Of a stretch of 5,097 nt of DNA, positions 1 to 5,097 are shown piece after piece. How positions within the stretch are numbered: position 1 is the stretch's first letter; the number at the start of each line of letters is the position of its first letter. The notes below the pieces were generated by a model. The model did not search any database, was not told where the DNA came from, and saw only the letters and a list, made by a program, of their open reading frames with translations. The translations under genes and the position numbers were made by a program. The stretch is from JACQAI01 sp035507915 (GTDB lineage Bacteria; Pseudomonadota; Alphaproteobacteria; Elsterales; Elsteraceae), in the NCBI GenBank assembly GCA_035507915.1, contig DATJNS010000315.1, forward strand, positions 1-5,097, read 5' to 3'.

Positions 1-882
1 CAGGACGGCGAAGAAGATCGCTGCGCCCGCCGACAGCGCCCAGTGCGGCGCGATGTCGAGATAGTCCTTGGCGTCGAACAGCAGCCGGCCCCAGGTCGGG
101 ATGTCGGGCGGGAAACCGAGGCCCAGGAAGGACAGCGTCGATTCCGCGATGATGGCGTCGGCGACGTTGATGGTGCCGGCGACGATCACGGGGCCGAGCG
201 CATTGGGCAGGATGTGGCGCATGACCGTGCGCGCCGTCGAGGCGCCGAGCGCGCGCGCCGCTTCGACGAACTCCTTCTCGCGCAACGACAGGAACTGCGC
301 GCGCACCAGCCGCGCGACCGGCATCCAGCGGAAGCCGCCGATCACCGCGACCACCATGATGAAGACGCCGCCCTCGGCGCCGACCAGCGCACTCAGTCCG
401 TCGCGAAACAGATAGATGAGCAGCAGCAGCAACGGCAGCTGCGGCAGGGACAGGAACAGGTCGGTCAGCCACATGAGCGCCGCATCGACGCCGCCGCGCG
501 AGATGCCGGCAACCGCGCCGACCGTGACGCCGAGCACCAGCGAGACCAACATCGCGGCCAACCCGACCGCCAGCGAGATGCGCCCGCCATAGAGCATGCG
601 CGCGAGCACGTCCTGGCCGAGATCGTCGGTGCCCAACGGATGCGCCAGCGTCGGGCCCTCGAGCCGCGCGGTGAAGTCGATGTCGTTGATCGATACCGGC
701 CAGAGCGTCGGGCCGAGCACGACCGCGAGCGACATCGCGATCAGGACCACGGCGCTGACGACCGCCAACCGGTGGCGCCGGAAGCGTCGCCAGGCGTCGC
801 GCCACGGCGAGACCCGCGGCGCCGCCACCCGGCTCGCCTCGCCGGAATCAGCGGTAAGCGATGCGGGGGTCGAGCCAGCCAT
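1..882 (-). CDS. ABC peptide-type importer permease, DppC/OppC family (3' end cut by window)
   Basis: Inner-membrane permease half of a dipeptide/oligopeptide/nickel-type ABC importer, pairing with the DppB-like protein encoded just upstream. The window holds 294 codons and no stop. Related proteins end roughly 15-25 residues after this point, so only the extreme C-terminus is missing. The N-terminal cytoplasmic stretch has the SPWRDAWRRFRRHRLA pattern (about residues 25-40) typical of the OppC N-terminal domain. A membrane segment follows (about 41-60), then HPLGTDDLGQDVLARMLYGGR (about 81-101), a family hallmark. The coupling EAA loop reads EAARALG...ILPNA (about 207-228) and contacts the ATPase. 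STLSFLGLGFPPDIPTWG (about 248-265) is also characteristic. The ATG at 882 overlaps the upstream gene by 35 bases and gives a normal N-terminus. A GTG at 828 in the same frame is the main alternative. Neither has a strong ribosome site, so translational coupling is likely. The substrate cannot be read from the sequence. Confidence 0.93.
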   Translation of the reverse strand, partial: MAGSTPASLTADSGEASRVAAPRVSPWRDAWRRFRRHRLAVVSAVVLIAMSLAVVLGPTLWPVSINDIDFTARLEGPTLAHPLGTDDLGQDVLARMLYGGRISLAVGLAAMLVSLVLGVTVGAVAGISRGGVDAALMWLTDLFLSLPQLPLLLLLIYLFRDGLSALVGAEGGVFIMVVAVIGGFRWMPVARLVRAQFLSLREKEFVEAARALGASTARTVMRHILPNALGPVIVAGTINVADAIIAESTLSFLGLGFPPDIPTWGRLLFDAKDYLDIAPHWALSAGAAIFFAVL

Positions 883-1807
883 AGACGACGTCGGCGATCA
901 GGTTGAACAGGATGACGAGGACGGCGAACACGAAGGTGACCGCCATGATGACCGGCGTGTCGTTGGCCAGGATCGCGCTGATCAGCAGCGAGCCGATGCC
1001 GGGCACGCGGAAGATCTGCTCCGTGATGATGGCGCCGCCGAAGATCGCCGGCATCTGCAGCGCGACCAGGGTCACGACCGGGATCAGCGCGTTGCGCACG
1101 ACGTGCTTGAGCACGACCTTGGGCTCGCGCAGCCCCTTGGCGCGCGCCGTGGTGACGTAGTCGAGCCGGATCACGTCGAGCACCGCCGAGCGCACGTAAC
1201 GGGTCCAGGACGCGCCCTGGAACAGGCCGAGCACGGTGATCGGCATGATCGACTGGCGGAACTCCTCCCACCACCAGCGCCAGCCGGTGGCGTCGAGGTC
1301 GGCGCGGAACACGAAGGGCAGCCAGTCGAGCTGGATGCTGAACACCAGGATCAGGAGCAGCCCGGTGAAGAAGGTCGGCAGCGAGAAGCCGATGAAGGCG
1401 AACGTGCTGGCGAGCTGGTCGAACAGCGAGTAGGGCCGGGTCCCGGCGAACACGCCGATCGGCAACGCGATCAGCAGCGCCAGCAGCTGCGAGGAGCCGA
1501 TCACGAACAGCGTGGTCGGCAGCCGCTGCAGGATCAGCGTGTCGACGTCGACCCGGCTGGTGAAGGAGAATCCCCAGTCGCCATGGAGCATGGCGAGCAG
1601 CCAGTGGAAATAGCGCACCAGCACCGGGTCATCCATGCCGAACTTGGCGCGCAGGGCCGCCGCGACCTCGGGCGGCACCGCCGCGTTGGTGGCGAGCTCG
1701 CCGAACGGATCGCCCGGCGCGAGCGCCAGCACCGTGAAGAGCAGGATGCTGATGCCGAGGATGCTCGGCACCGCGATCAAGAGACGGCGCAGCAGGTAGC
1801 GTGCCAT
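848..1807 (-). CDS. ABC peptide-type importer permease, DppB/OppB family
   Basis: Complete 319-residue inner-membrane permease, the normal length for DppB/OppB/GsiC-type subunits. It forms the translocation pore with the DppC-like partner encoded next. Visible family features are the N-terminal MARYLLRRLLIAVPSILGIS membrane segment (1-20), the LAPGDPF motif (about 29-35), HGDWGFSF (75-82) in the first periplasmic region, and several hydrophobic helices (about 100-120, 135-158, 242-262, 283-307). The EAA coupling loop is DYVTTARAKGLREPKVVLKH (216-235) followed by NALIP. As is common in this family, the first Glu of EAA is replaced by Thr. The protein ends WLDPRIAYR, a usual terminus. The gene starts 44 bases after the binding-protein stop, with GGAAGG about five bases before the ATG. 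Its last 35 bases overlap the next gene, which fits one operon. Function as a permease is secure. Peptide as the substrate is inferred from family only. Confidence 0.95.
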   Translation of the reverse strand: MARYLLRRLLIAVPSILGISILLFTVLALAPGDPFGELATNAAVPPEVAAALRAKFGMDDPVLVRYFHWLLAMLHGDWGFSFTSRVDVDTLILQRLPTTLFVIGSSQLLALLIALPIGVFAGTRPYSLFDQLASTFAFIGFSLPTFFTGLLLILVFSIQLDWLPFVFRADLDATGWRWWWEEFRQSIMPITVLGLFQGASWTRYVRSAVLDVIRLDYVTTARAKGLREPKVVLKHVVRNALIPVVTLVALQMPAIFGGAIITEQIFRVPGIGSLLISAILANDTPVIMAVTFVFAVLVILFNLIADVVYGWLDPRIAYR

Positions 1808-1810
1808 TCA

Positions 1811-1818
1811 ACCCTTCC
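1811..1818 (-). promoter_or_regulatory. Ribosome binding site of the DppB-like permease
   Basis: On the minus strand the bases before the ATG at 1807 read GGAAGGGTTGA. This is a good purine-rich Shine-Dalgarno match and sets the start codon. It gives the permease its own initiation site downstream of the intergenic hairpin. Confidence 0.65.
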
Positions 1819-1830
1819 GCGGACCGGGCG

Positions 1831-1847
1831 GCGGCACGATGTGCCGC
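1831..1847 (-). repeat. Hairpin between binding-protein and permease genes
   Basis: The sequence GCGGCAC-GAT-GTGCCGC is a perfect 7-bp GC-rich inverted repeat with a three-base loop. It lies 5 bases after the binding-protein stop codon and about 23 bases before the permease start. No T-run follows on the minus strand, so it does not look like an intrinsic terminator. In binding-protein importer operons such as malE-malF, hairpins at this position are known to protect the upstream binding-protein mRNA from 3' decay and so raise its level over the permeases. That role is inferred here from position and structure. Confidence 0.6.
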
Positions 1848-1851
1848 GGGC

Positions 1852-3642
1852 TCAGGCCTCGCGATACCAATCGGCGATCTGCGCGAAGTCGTTGTCCCAG
1901 CCGCTGACCGGCGCCTGCAATTTGCTGGCCAGGCCTTGCACCTTGGGCCGCGCCACCACCGGGATGACGACGACGTCGGCGATCACGAGATCGTTCATCT
2001 TGATGAACAGCGCCGCGCGCTTGACCGGATCGAGCTCCTTCTCGGCGGCGCGATAGATGTCGTCATAGGCCTGGCTACGCCAGCGCGTGATGTTGCGGCC
2101 CTGCCACTTGTTGGCCTTGGCCGCGACCTCCCACGAGCAGAACTGGTTCATGAAGAAGGCCGGATCGGCCTCCGGCATGGTCGTGTTGTACATCTGGAGG
2201 TCGGTGTAGAAGTGCGGGTAGGTGTCGGGATTGCCGGCATCCGACGAGAAGTACACCGAGGCGGTGACCGCCTTCACCTCGATCGAGATGCCCGCCTTCT
2301 CGCAGGCCTGCTTGACGATCGCCTGGTTCTTCTGGCGCGGCGCGTTGATCGAGGTCTGGTAGACGTAGTGCAGCTTCTTGCCGTCCTTCTCCCGGATGCC
2401 GTCGGAGCCGCGTTTCCAGCCGGCGGCATCGAGGATCTGGTTGGCCTTGTCGATGTTGAACTCGTAGTGGGTGTCCTTGGAGATGAAGCGCGCGGGATTG
2501 TTCAGGAAGTTCGCGGTCGCGTAGCCGGTGCGGCCGTAGATGAACTTCTCGACCGAGGCGCGATCGACCAGCAGGTTGAGGGCGTCGCGCACCGCCTTGT
2601 CGCTCAGGGTCGGATGCTTGGTCTTCACGCTCGAGCGCTCGCCGTCGACCTCGGTCCACGGATCGGTGGTGTTGAGCTGGATATGTTCGATACCACCGCC
2701 GGGGCTGATCCCGACCCTTCCCTTGCCGCCGGCCTCCAGGCGCTTGAGGATCTCGTCCTCGACCTGCAGGTTCCAGGCATAGTCGTACTCGCCGGTCTGC
2801 AGGACCGCGCGCGCCGCCGACACGGCGTCGCCGCCGCCCTTCATCTCGATCGTGTCGAAGTGGGGCCGGTTGGCGACGTGATAATCCTTGTTGATCTCGC
2901 CGCGCACCAGGTCGCCCGGCTTGAAGTCGACGAACTTGTAGGGGCCGGTGCCGACCGGCGCCAGGTTGCCGGGCGCGTCGCGCGACTTGTCGCCCTTGTA
3001 GGGCTCGAACAGATGCTGCGGAAGGATCATGCCCTTCCAGCCGACGAAGGCGTCGGCCCAGTAGGGTGTCGGCTTGGCGAAGTTGAGCTTGATCGTGTGG
3101 TCGTCGATCTTCTCGACCTTCAGGTCGCGGTAGCTGCCGCTGCTCACCGCGGCGGTCGCGGGATCGACGGCGTATTGCCAGGTGAAGATGCAGTCGTCGG
3201 CCGTGAACGGCTTGCCGTCGTGCCACTTGACGCCCTGTTTGAGCTTCCAGACCACCCAGAGGCCGTCCTTCGCCAGGGTGCCGCCCTCGTAGCTCGGCAC
3301 TTCGGTGGCCAGGATCGGAACCAGGTTGGCTTCGGGATCCCAGTAGGCAAGCGGCTCGTAGAACAGCCGGCAGGCCTCCTGATCCTTGGTGCCGACCGCG
3401 AAATGCGGCTGCAGGAGCGTCGGCGCCTGCCATAGCAGCGTCTTGAGCGAGCCGCCGCCGCCGGCCTTGGTGGGCTTGTAGGTGAAGGCGGCCTGCGCCC
3501 AGGCGACGCCGGCGTGGTTGAGCATGAGGCCGGCCATCGGCGCGGTCAGCCCCACAGCCACCATCCTGCGGACGAAATCCCGCCGCGAAAGCTTGCCGTC
3601 CTTCACCTGCGCGATCAGCGCGCGCAGCTCACGTTCCTGCAT
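1852..3642 (-). CDS. Tat-exported ABC importer substrate-binding protein, family 5 (DppA/OppA type)
   Basis: Periplasmic receptor that captures the ligand and delivers it to the two permeases encoded downstream. It has 596 residues, longer than the usual 500-540. The N-terminus has about 18 charged residues, then SRRDFV (19-24), a twin-arginine motif, a hydrophobic stretch (about 28-40) and a likely AWA cleavage site near 47-49, so export by the Tat system is predicted. Family-5 features follow in order: LFYEPLAYWDP (93-103), the GVKWHDGKPFTADD signature (137-150), LPQHLFE (207-213), VGTGPYKF (230-237) and VRDALNLLVDR (351-361). No lipobox cysteine follows the signal, so it should be soluble in the periplasm. 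The ATG at 3642 has GGGGAG seven bases upstream. It is the first gene of the importer operon. Ligands of this family include peptides, nickel, opines and glycosides, and this sequence does not tell which. Confidence 0.95.
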   Translation of the reverse strand: MQERELRALIAQVKDGKLSRRDFVRRMVAVGLTAPMAGLMLNHAGVAWAQAAFTYKPTKAGGGGSLKTLLWQAPTLLQPHFAVGTKDQEACRLFYEPLAYWDPEANLVPILATEVPSYEGGTLAKDGLWVVWKLKQGVKWHDGKPFTADDCIFTWQYAVDPATAAVSSGSYRDLKVEKIDDHTIKLNFAKPTPYWADAFVGWKGMILPQHLFEPYKGDKSRDAPGNLAPVGTGPYKFVDFKPGDLVRGEINKDYHVANRPHFDTIEMKGGGDAVSAARAVLQTGEYDYAWNLQVEDEILKRLEAGGKGRVGISPGGGIEHIQLNTTDPWTEVDGERSSVKTKHPTLSDKAVRDALNLLVDRASVEKFIYGRTGYATANFLNNPARFISKDTHYEFNIDKANQILDAAGWKRGSDGIREKDGKKLHYVYQTSINAPRQKNQAIVKQACEKAGISIEVKAVTASVYFSSDAGNPDTYPHFYTDLQMYNTTMPEADPAFFMNQFCSWEVAAKANKWQGRNITRWRSQAYDDIYRAAEKELDPVKRAALFIKMNDLVIADVVVIPVVARPKVQGLASKLQAPVSGWDNDFAQIADWYREA

Positions 3643-3649
3643 CTCGGCA

Positions 3650-3655
3650 CTCCCC
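3650..3655 (-). promoter_or_regulatory. Ribosome binding site of the substrate-binding protein
   Basis: Minus-strand GGGGAG lies seven bases before the ATG at 3642. The spacing supports this start codon over any in-frame internal alternative, and the Tat motif then falls at a normal distance from the N-terminus. Confidence 0.65.
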
Positions 3656-3690
3656 GTCCCGCCTCGACGTTCACACGGATTATTGCTGGC

Positions 3691-3707
3691 CGCCCCGTTC
3701 CGGGGCG
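3691..3707. repeat. Inverted repeat in the leader of the importer operon
   Basis: CGCCCCG-TTC-CGGGGCG is a perfect 7-bp stem with a three-base loop, located about 49-65 bases upstream of the binding-protein ATG. No T-run follows it on the minus strand. TTTTT precedes it instead, at 3714-3718, so it is not a standard intrinsic terminator for the upstream hydrolase gene. It could be a 5' leader structure of the importer mRNA or a protein-binding site. No clear -35/-10 pair could be assigned around it. Confidence 0.5.
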
Positions 3708-3739
3708 CCTGTGAAAAACGCTAACACGGGGGGAATGGG

Positions 3740-3761
3740 ACCGGGAACCCAAATTCCCGGT
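3740..3761 (-). terminator. Possible transcription-end hairpin after the cell wall hydrolase gene
   Basis: ACCGGGAA-6 bases-TTCCCGGT is a perfect 8-bp inverted repeat that begins 33 bases after the hydrolase stop codon. The position suits a 3' end for that gene, upstream of the importer operon. The bases that follow on the minus strand are C-rich (TCCCATTCCCCCC) rather than T-rich, so this is not a classical intrinsic terminator. It may serve as an mRNA 3' stabiliser or work with Rho. The alternative is an operator for the importer operon. Confidence 0.35.
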
Positions 3762-3793
3762 GCCGCGGGCCGCCGTGGCGTCGCAGGGCCGGG

Positions 3794-4609
3794 CTAGGAC
3801 TGGTTGTGCACGAGCCGGACGGCGAAGAAGCGGTGTCCGCCGACGCGCGCGGTCTCCTTCATGCCCTTCGCCCAGAACGGCTGGGTCTTGAGCACGCGCG
3901 GCGCGTAGAAGAACAGCCCGCCGCGGCTGGGATCGGGGATGTCGCCCGCCATGACGCGCGCCGCGGTGTCCATCGCGATCCGCGTCGCGTCCTCGTCGGT
4001 CTGGGCCAGTTCCGCCTCGTCGGGCACGCCGGTCAGGTAGGGCGCGAACTGGCCCGGCTCGCGCACCACGTCGCACACGGTCGCCCGGCTCGGGCGCGTG
4101 CCGACGCGATTGAGCGCGACGTGCGCGACCGCGGCCTGCCCGAGCGCGCCTTCGCCGCGCGCCTCGAAATAGAGCGCGCGCTCCAGGCACAGGAGCTGCG
4201 TGCGATTGATCGAGACCACGGGGTTGCGCTGCTTGAGCTCGGCGATCACCTCGCGGGCGAGCTTGTGCAGCGGATCCTCCTCGACCGCGTCGCGCAGCGG
4301 CACGATCCAAACCGCGATGCGCGGCTGGGTGGCGAGCTTGTCGAGGAACGCGCTCGCGTCGGCGCGCGCGATCCAGCCGCGCACGATGTCGAGCGCCAAC
4401 GCAGCGGCCGACGGCGGCGCGTTGCAGCCGAGCGTGTTCGACAGCGGGGCGAACGCCACGCGATCCATGCCGAGCGGCGCATCCGACGTCTGCATGCGCG
4501 GCGCCGTCGCGACGCACGCCGAATCCGGACGCGCGCCGACCACGGCGTCCATTGGCGATTGGGTCACGAACAAAGCGGCGATGGCCGCGGCGATGAAGTC
4601 GCTTGCCAT
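3794..4609 (-). CDS. SleB-type cell wall hydrolase (Hydrolase_2 domain)
   Basis: Predicted peptidoglycan-cleaving enzyme of the SleB/CwlJ family, acting in the envelope. It has 271 residues from the ATG at 4609. The C-terminal catalytic domain runs from about 138 to 263: LERALYFEARGE (142-153) with the predicted catalytic Glu149, GQAAVAHVALNRV (157-169), VCDVVREPGQFAPY (178-191), VMAGDIPDPSRGGLFFYAP (219-237) and WAKGMKETARVGGHRFF (246-262). All are standard family blocks. A hydrophobic stretch near the N-terminus (about 5-16) may act as a signal or anchor but lacks a clear positive n-region. Residues about 60-135 form a segment I do not recognise. AAGGA two bases before the ATG supports this start, although the spacing is short. 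The same frame stays open to an ATG at 4825, but that extension covers the regulatory region. In non-sporulating proteobacteria such proteins are usually linked to wall remodelling. That role is inferred. Confidence 0.9.
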   Translation of the reverse strand: MASDFIAAAIAALFVTQSPMDAVVGARPDSACVATAPRMQTSDAPLGMDRVAFAPLSNTLGCNAPPSAAALALDIVRGWIARADASAFLDKLATQPRIAVWIVPLRDAVEEDPLHKLAREVIAELKQRNPVVSINRTQLLCLERALYFEARGEGALGQAAVAHVALNRVGTRPSRATVCDVVREPGQFAPYLTGVPDEAELAQTDEDATRIAMDTAARVMAGDIPDPSRGGLFFYAPRVLKTQPFWAKGMKETARVGGHRFFAVRLVHNQS

Positions 4610-4611
4610 GG

Positions 4612-4616
4612 TCCTT
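4612..4616 (-). promoter_or_regulatory. Ribosome binding site favouring the 4609 start of the hydrolase
   Basis: Minus-strand AAGGA sits two bases before the ATG at 4609. The gap is shorter than ideal. It is still the best purine-rich match near an in-frame start codon, and it favours 4609 over the longer reading that begins at 4825. Confidence 0.4.
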
Positions 4617-4713
4617 CGTGCGGAGATGAGCTCGGACGCGCCGCCGAGCCGGTGGAGGGGGCGGGACTGACGCGGCGCGCGCGGCTCGCGTCGTCCCGTA
4701 AACAGGTGAGGGG

Positions 4714-4729
4714 TCGCGAATGTTCGCGA
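4714..4729. repeat. 16-base inverted repeat, possible operator
   Basis: TCGCGAA-TG-TTCGCGA is a perfect 7-bp inverted repeat around a two-base centre, the shape of a site for a dimeric regulator. It lies about 105 bases upstream of the hydrolase start. It covers AACATT (4719-4724 on the minus strand), which is 17 bases from a TTGAAC element (4742-4747), so it may overlap the hydrolase promoter. The regulator is unknown. Confidence 0.45.
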
Positions 4730-4747
4730 AAATCGCCCCAAGTTCAA
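4719..4747 (-). promoter_or_regulatory. Weak promoter candidate for the cell wall hydrolase
   Basis: On the minus strand TTGAAC (4747-4742) is followed after exactly 17 bases by AACATT (4724-4719). The -35 resembles TTGACA and the -10 is a poor match to TATAAT. The spacing and the position, about 110 bases ahead of the ATG, are plausible. Other weak pairs exist nearby, so this is only a candidate. Confidence 0.25.
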
Positions 4748-4765
4748 GCGCCATTCCGCGAAAAA

Positions 4766-4774
4766 TGTGGATAA
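4766..4774 (-). promoter_or_regulatory. Exact DnaA box
   Basis: Plus-strand TGTGGATAA is the complement of TTATCCACA, the high-affinity DnaA box of the E. coli R1 type. It is an exact 9/9 match within the divergent intergenic region. It lies next to A/T-rich DNA (4801-4811) and five bases from the GCAATG half-site cluster. A single box outside a recognised origin context could mark DnaA-dependent control of either neighbour, or be chance. Confidence 0.45.
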
Positions 4775-4778
4775 GTGG

Positions 4779-4799
4779 CGCAATGCATTGCGTGCAATG
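4779..4799. repeat. Cluster of three alternating GCAATG/CATTGC half-sites
   Basis: The segment holds GCAATG (4780-4785), CATTGC (4786-4791), two bases, then GCAATG (4794-4799). The first pair forms a 14-base perfect palindrome (4779-4792). The second and third half-sites form another inverted repeat with a two-base centre. Overlapping alternate pairings of one hexamer suggest a regulator-binding site that could accept a dimer in two registers. The cluster is between divergent genes and about 55 bases upstream of the extended -10 element for the plus-strand gene. Confidence 0.45.
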
Positions 4800-4831
4800 A
4801 ACAAAATTTTTCCATGCCGAATCATCGGCGG

Positions 4832-4859
4832 TTCTCGCCAGGCGGTACGCTGATATAGT
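4832..4859 (+). promoter_or_regulatory. Promoter candidate for the prolyl-tRNA editing gene (extended -10)
   Basis: TGATATAGT (4851-4859) matches an extended -10, with TG one base before TATAGT. A weak -35 candidate TTCTCG (4832-4837) lies 16 bases upstream. Extended -10 promoters tolerate a poor -35. Transcription would begin near 4866 and leave a leader of about 33 bases before the GTG at 4899. Confidence 0.5.
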
Positions 4860-4886
4860 TCGGTCGATTCGGGGCTTTTTCATGAC

Positions 4887-4892
4887 AGGAAG
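4887..4892 (+). promoter_or_regulatory. Ribosome binding site deciding the GTG start at 4899
   Basis: AGGAAG is six bases before GTG at 4899. The nearby ATG at 4882 opens a different frame that stops after six codons, with TGA overlapping the GTG. The GTG is therefore the real start. Confidence 0.7.
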
Positions 4893-4898
4893 TTGCGC

Positions 4899-5097
4899 GT
4901 GACGTTCACGTCCGATGAGCTGCTCGCCGAGCTCGCGCGACTCGGCATCGCGACGACGACGGTCAGCCATCCGCCGCTGCGCACGGTCGAGGACAGCAAG
5001 CGGCTGCGCGGCGATCTCGCGGGCGGCCACATCAAGAACCTGTTCCTGCGCGACAAGCGCCAGCGCTTCTGGCTGGTCGTCGCGCTCGAGGACACGC
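4899..5097 (+). CDS. Prolyl-tRNA editing protein, YbaK/ProRS-associated domain, ProXp-ala (PrdX) type (3' end cut by window)
   Basis: Likely free-standing trans-editing deacylase that hydrolyses mischarged tRNA(Pro), probably Ala-tRNA(Pro), in the cytoplasm to protect translation fidelity. Only the first 66 codons are present. Members of this family are about 160-170 residues long, so over half is missing. Visible blocks are the leading helix DELLAELARLGI (6-17), HPPLRTVEDS (24-33), and RGDLAGGHIKNLFLRDK (37-53), followed by FWLVVALED (57-65). Lys46 in HIKNLFL matches the conserved lysine known to be essential in ProXp-ala enzymes. The HPP-TVE pattern and GGHxKNLFL block favour this subtype over YbaK and YeaK, but the remaining half would be needed to settle it. 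The gene starts with GTG and a good AGGAAG site, is transcribed divergently from the cell wall hydrolase, and shows no functional link to it. Confidence 0.88.
   Translation, partial: MTFTSDELLAELARLGIATTTVSHPPLRTVEDSKRLRGDLAGGHIKNLFLRDKRQRFWLVVALEDT

Noticed and set aside
43..2056. Long plus-strand frames (43-906 and 596-2056) opposite the two permease genes
   Set aside because: Their products are runs of R, D, E, Q, H and A with no hydrophobic core or domain. The minus strand encodes two recognisable permeases across the same bases.
1801..3435. A 544-residue open frame on the plus strand opposite the substrate-binding protein gene
   Set aside because: It is antisense to a gene with clear family motifs. 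Its translation is low-complexity (rich in V, D, G, R, L) with no recognisable domain, as expected of a shadow frame in GC-rich DNA.
3676..3690. Promoter of the importer operon using minus-strand AATAAT as a -10 element
   Set aside because: The bases at the expected -35 distance fall in the GC-rich hairpin and show no TTGACA-like match, so I could not support a promoter.
4722..4745. Alphaproteobacterial LexA (SOS) box from two GTTC strings
   Set aside because: The two GTTC copies at 4722 and 4742 have a 16-base gap, not the seven bases required for GTTC-N7-GTTC.
4700..4811. Chromosomal origin of replication
   Set aside because: There is one exact DnaA box and a short A/T-rich patch, but no cluster of boxes, and neither neighbour is a gene usually found at alphaproteobacterial origins.
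4610..4825. N-terminal extension of the hydrolase to the ATG at 4825
   Set aside because: The extra 72 codons cross the DnaA box, palindromes and A/T-rich DNA, lack family similarity, and would bury the hydrophobic N-terminus. AAGGA before 4609 supports the shorter form.
3615..5030. A 471-residue minus-strand frame and a plus-strand frame at 3806-4774 over the cell wall hydrolase
   Set aside because: Both translate to Arg/Ala-rich low-complexity protein. The SleB motifs are in a different minus frame, and the longer one also runs across the start of the tRNA-editing gene.

Overview
The window is high-GC DNA with long compact genes, codon third positions dominated by G and C, and a Tat-type binding protein signal. 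Together these suggest a soil or environmental alphaproteobacterium. This is an inference from style and family resemblance, not a firm placement.

From the left edge to about position 3642, three minus-strand genes form the start of a dipeptide/oligopeptide-type (DppABC/OppABC) ABC importer operon. In transcription order they are a family-5 substrate-binding protein with a twin-arginine signal (3642 to 1852), a DppB/OppB-type permease (1807 to 848), and a DppC/OppC-type permease (882 to beyond position 1). The two permease genes overlap by 35 bases. The DppC-type gene is cut by the window edge a few residues before its expected C-terminus. The ATPase subunits, if present, lie outside the window. 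A tight 7-bp hairpin sits between the binding protein and the first permease.

Positions 3643-3793 are an intergenic stretch with two clean inverted repeats. It separates the importer operon from an upstream minus-strand gene (4609 to 3794) that encodes a SleB-type cell wall hydrolase with a short hydrophobic N-terminus and an extra unrecognised segment before the catalytic domain.

Positions 4610-4898 separate this hydrolase from a divergent plus-strand gene starting at 4899. That gene encodes a YbaK/ProRS-associated-domain protein of the ProXp-ala (PrdX) prolyl-tRNA editing type and is truncated by the right edge. This divergent region is the least ordinary part of the window. In about 150 bases it holds an extended -10 promoter candidate for the tRNA-editing gene, a 16-base inverted repeat, an exact DnaA box, and a cluster of three alternating GCAATG/CATTGC half-sites.

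I saw no mobile element, CRISPR array, tRNA or rRNA. The coding content is ordinary housekeeping and uptake functions, with no convincing new multi-gene system. The main leads are the regulatory structures between the genes.
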